Assembly (NCBI GenBank): GCA_031282535.1
Contig: JAITDM010000029.1
Coordinates: 1 to 5,786 of the forward strand
Length of the DNA stretch: 5,786 nt
Direction: 5' to 3'
DNA from: Oscillospiraceae bacterium
GTDB lineage: Bacteria > Bacillota > Clostridia > Oscillospirales > UBA929
The notes under the pieces were generated by a model. It saw only the letters and a program-made list of their open reading frames with translations, had not been told where the DNA came from and made no database searches. Shown piece by piece: positions 5,328-5,786 of this stretch. Position numbers and translations under genes: made by a program. The stretch's first letter is position 1, and the number at the start of each line of letters is the position of its first letter.

Positions 5328-5609
5328 ATGACGGCATTTGACCGGGCGGTCTACGACGTGGTGCGGCAGATTCCCCCCGGGCAGGTGGCCTCCTACGGAC
5401 AGGTGGCCGCGCTGGCCGGGCGCTGGGGCGCCGCCCGAGCGGTCGGCCGCGCGCTGCACCGCAACCCGTGGCCGGGGGTGGTCCCCTGCCACCGGGTGGT
5501 GTTTCAAAACGGCGCGCTGACGAGCGCCTTCGCCTTCGGCGGCGCCAACATCCAGCGCGCCCTGCTGGAGGCCGAAAACGTCGCCTCCACCCCGGACGTA
5601 CGCTTGTAA
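5328..5609 (+). CDS. standalone alkylguanine-DNA alkyltransferase-type (MGMT/ATL family) protein
   Basis: The 93-residue protein is just the DNA-binding/active-site domain of O6-alkylguanine-DNA alkyltransferases; the N-terminal RNase H-like domain of Ada-C/Ogt is absent. Visible hallmarks are FDRAVYDVVRQIPPGQVASYGQVAALAG (with Y23), the recognition helix with the arginine finger ARAVGRALHRNP (R37, N46), and the active-site motif VVPCHRVV with C54. Alkyltransferase-like proteins (Atl1, YbaZ) usually replace this cysteine (PWHRV), so this one may transfer alkyl groups rather than only flag lesions. The tail LTSAFAFGGANIQRALLEAENV replaces the common GxAGGLxxKxxLL region but keeps its helix. 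It would act in the cytoplasm in direct repair of alkylated DNA. It starts 14 nt after the LRR gene and shares its transcript. Family assignment is firm; activity is inferred. Confidence 0.92.
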   Translation: MTAFDRAVYDVVRQIPPGQVASYGQVAALAGRWGAARAVGRALHRNPWPGVVPCHRVVFQNGALTSAFAFGGANIQRALLEAENVASTPDVRL

Positions 5610-5645
5610 ATGGCGCTCCACCCCCTGAGGGCGTTGTAGCGCCAT
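5610..5645 (+). other. hairpin just after the alkyltransferase stop codon
   Basis: ATGGCGCT (5610-5617) pairs with AGCGCCAT (5638-5645), starting directly after the TAA, and the loop contains a small CCC-TGA-GGG stem. There is no T-run after it, so it is more likely an mRNA 3'-end stabiliser or a remnant of an intergenic palindrome than a terminator. Confidence 0.45.
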
Positions 5646-5650
5646 GTCAA

Positions 5651-5786
5651 TGGAGAATTGAGAATGGAGAATTGAGAAATAAGTTTGGATAATCTTGTCA
5701 ATTAAACGGCTCTCCGTGCGTTGGGGGGCTGTTTTTTCTTTGTCTGTCGTCTTCCCCATTCTCCATAATTCTCAATTCTCAATTAG
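5651..5786. repeat. inverted-repeat intergenic element (MITE-like), runs to window edge
   Basis: The left end is a tandem pair of TGGAGAATTGAGAA (5651-5664, 5665-5678). The right end reads as its near reverse complement; GAGAATTGAGAAT (5653-5665) matches 5768-5780 exactly when inverted, and ATTCTCCA (5758-5765) inverts the TGGAGAAT ends. The element is AT-rich compared with the genes, about 135 nt as far as visible, and has no ORF of its own. Its interior carries the terminator of the upstream genes. Similar GAGAATTGAGAAT strings recur between genes in gut bacteria as far as I recall; this was not checked. The right boundary is cut by the window. Confidence 0.65.
5704..5737 (+). terminator. 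Rho-independent terminator of the LRR-alkyltransferase unit
   Basis: AAACGGCTCTCC (5704-5715) pairs with GGGGGGCTGTTT (5723-5734), using three G-U pairs, around a 7-nt loop. The stem runs into a six-T tract (5732-5737) followed by CTTTG. It lies about 95 nt after the alkyltransferase stop and is the first convincing terminator downstream of malQ. Confidence 0.75.

Noticed and set aside
3748..5337. Minus-strand open frame (about 529 codons) antisense to the LRR gene
   Set aside because: The plus strand has a clear signal peptide and regular 22-residue repeats. The antisense product is Arg/Gln/Val-rich and reflects the repeat and codon pattern of the real gene.
5675..5701. Minus-strand promoter with a perfect TTGACA (5701-5696)
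   Set aside because: No acceptable -10 box lies 16-18 nt further on; the sequence there reads TTCTCA, part of the repeat.

Overview
The window looks like part of a chromosome from a GC-rich Firmicute, most likely a gut-type member of Clostridia (Oscillospiraceae or Christensenellaceae-like). This placement is an inference. It rests on strong AGGAGG/GAGGTGATC-type ribosome binding sites, a YmxG/MlpA-like M16 peptidase end, short palindromic intergenic repeats, and GAGAATTGAGAAT-type intergenic repeats. No rRNA, tRNA, CRISPR array, transposase or phage gene is visible.

Layout. Bases 1-307 hold the C-terminal end of an M16-family zinc peptidase homologue. At 373-810 is a DUF1810-family protein, followed 60 nt later by a small class I SAM-dependent methyltransferase (871-1479). 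These two genes use more A/T-ending codons than the genes further right. They end at a pair of adjacent hairpins (1511-1580), the first of which can terminate transcription in both directions.

The 709-nt gap at 1480-2188 is the least explained part. On the minus strand it carries a good sigma-A-like promoter, a strong ribosome binding site and a possible 23-residue basic peptide (1644-1715) that converges on the shared terminator. Three tandem 39-bp repeats with an internal hairpin follow (1911-2027), then an extended -10 promoter and a GC-rich leader hairpin for the next gene.

Bases 2189-3679 encode a complete 4-alpha-glucanotransferase (amylomaltase, GH77) with all three catalytic acids present. 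After a short gap containing two GAAC-N-GTTC palindromes comes an exported or membrane-anchored protein built from TPR-like repeats, a chitobiase-C-terminal-like beta domain and about nine to ten leucine-rich repeats (3805-5313). Only 14 nt further is a standalone alkylguanine-DNA alkyltransferase-type domain (5328-5609) that keeps the reactive cysteine. This pair is probably cotranscribed and ends at a Rho-independent terminator (5704-5737). That terminator lies inside an inverted-repeat element that runs to the window edge.

The genes do not form an obvious single pathway. The right half is best read as malQ, then an LRR-alkyltransferase transcription unit whose pairing has no clear functional explanation. 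No proven new system is evident. The strongest leads are the minus-strand small gene or RNA around 1511-1850 and the unusual LRR/alkyltransferase pair.
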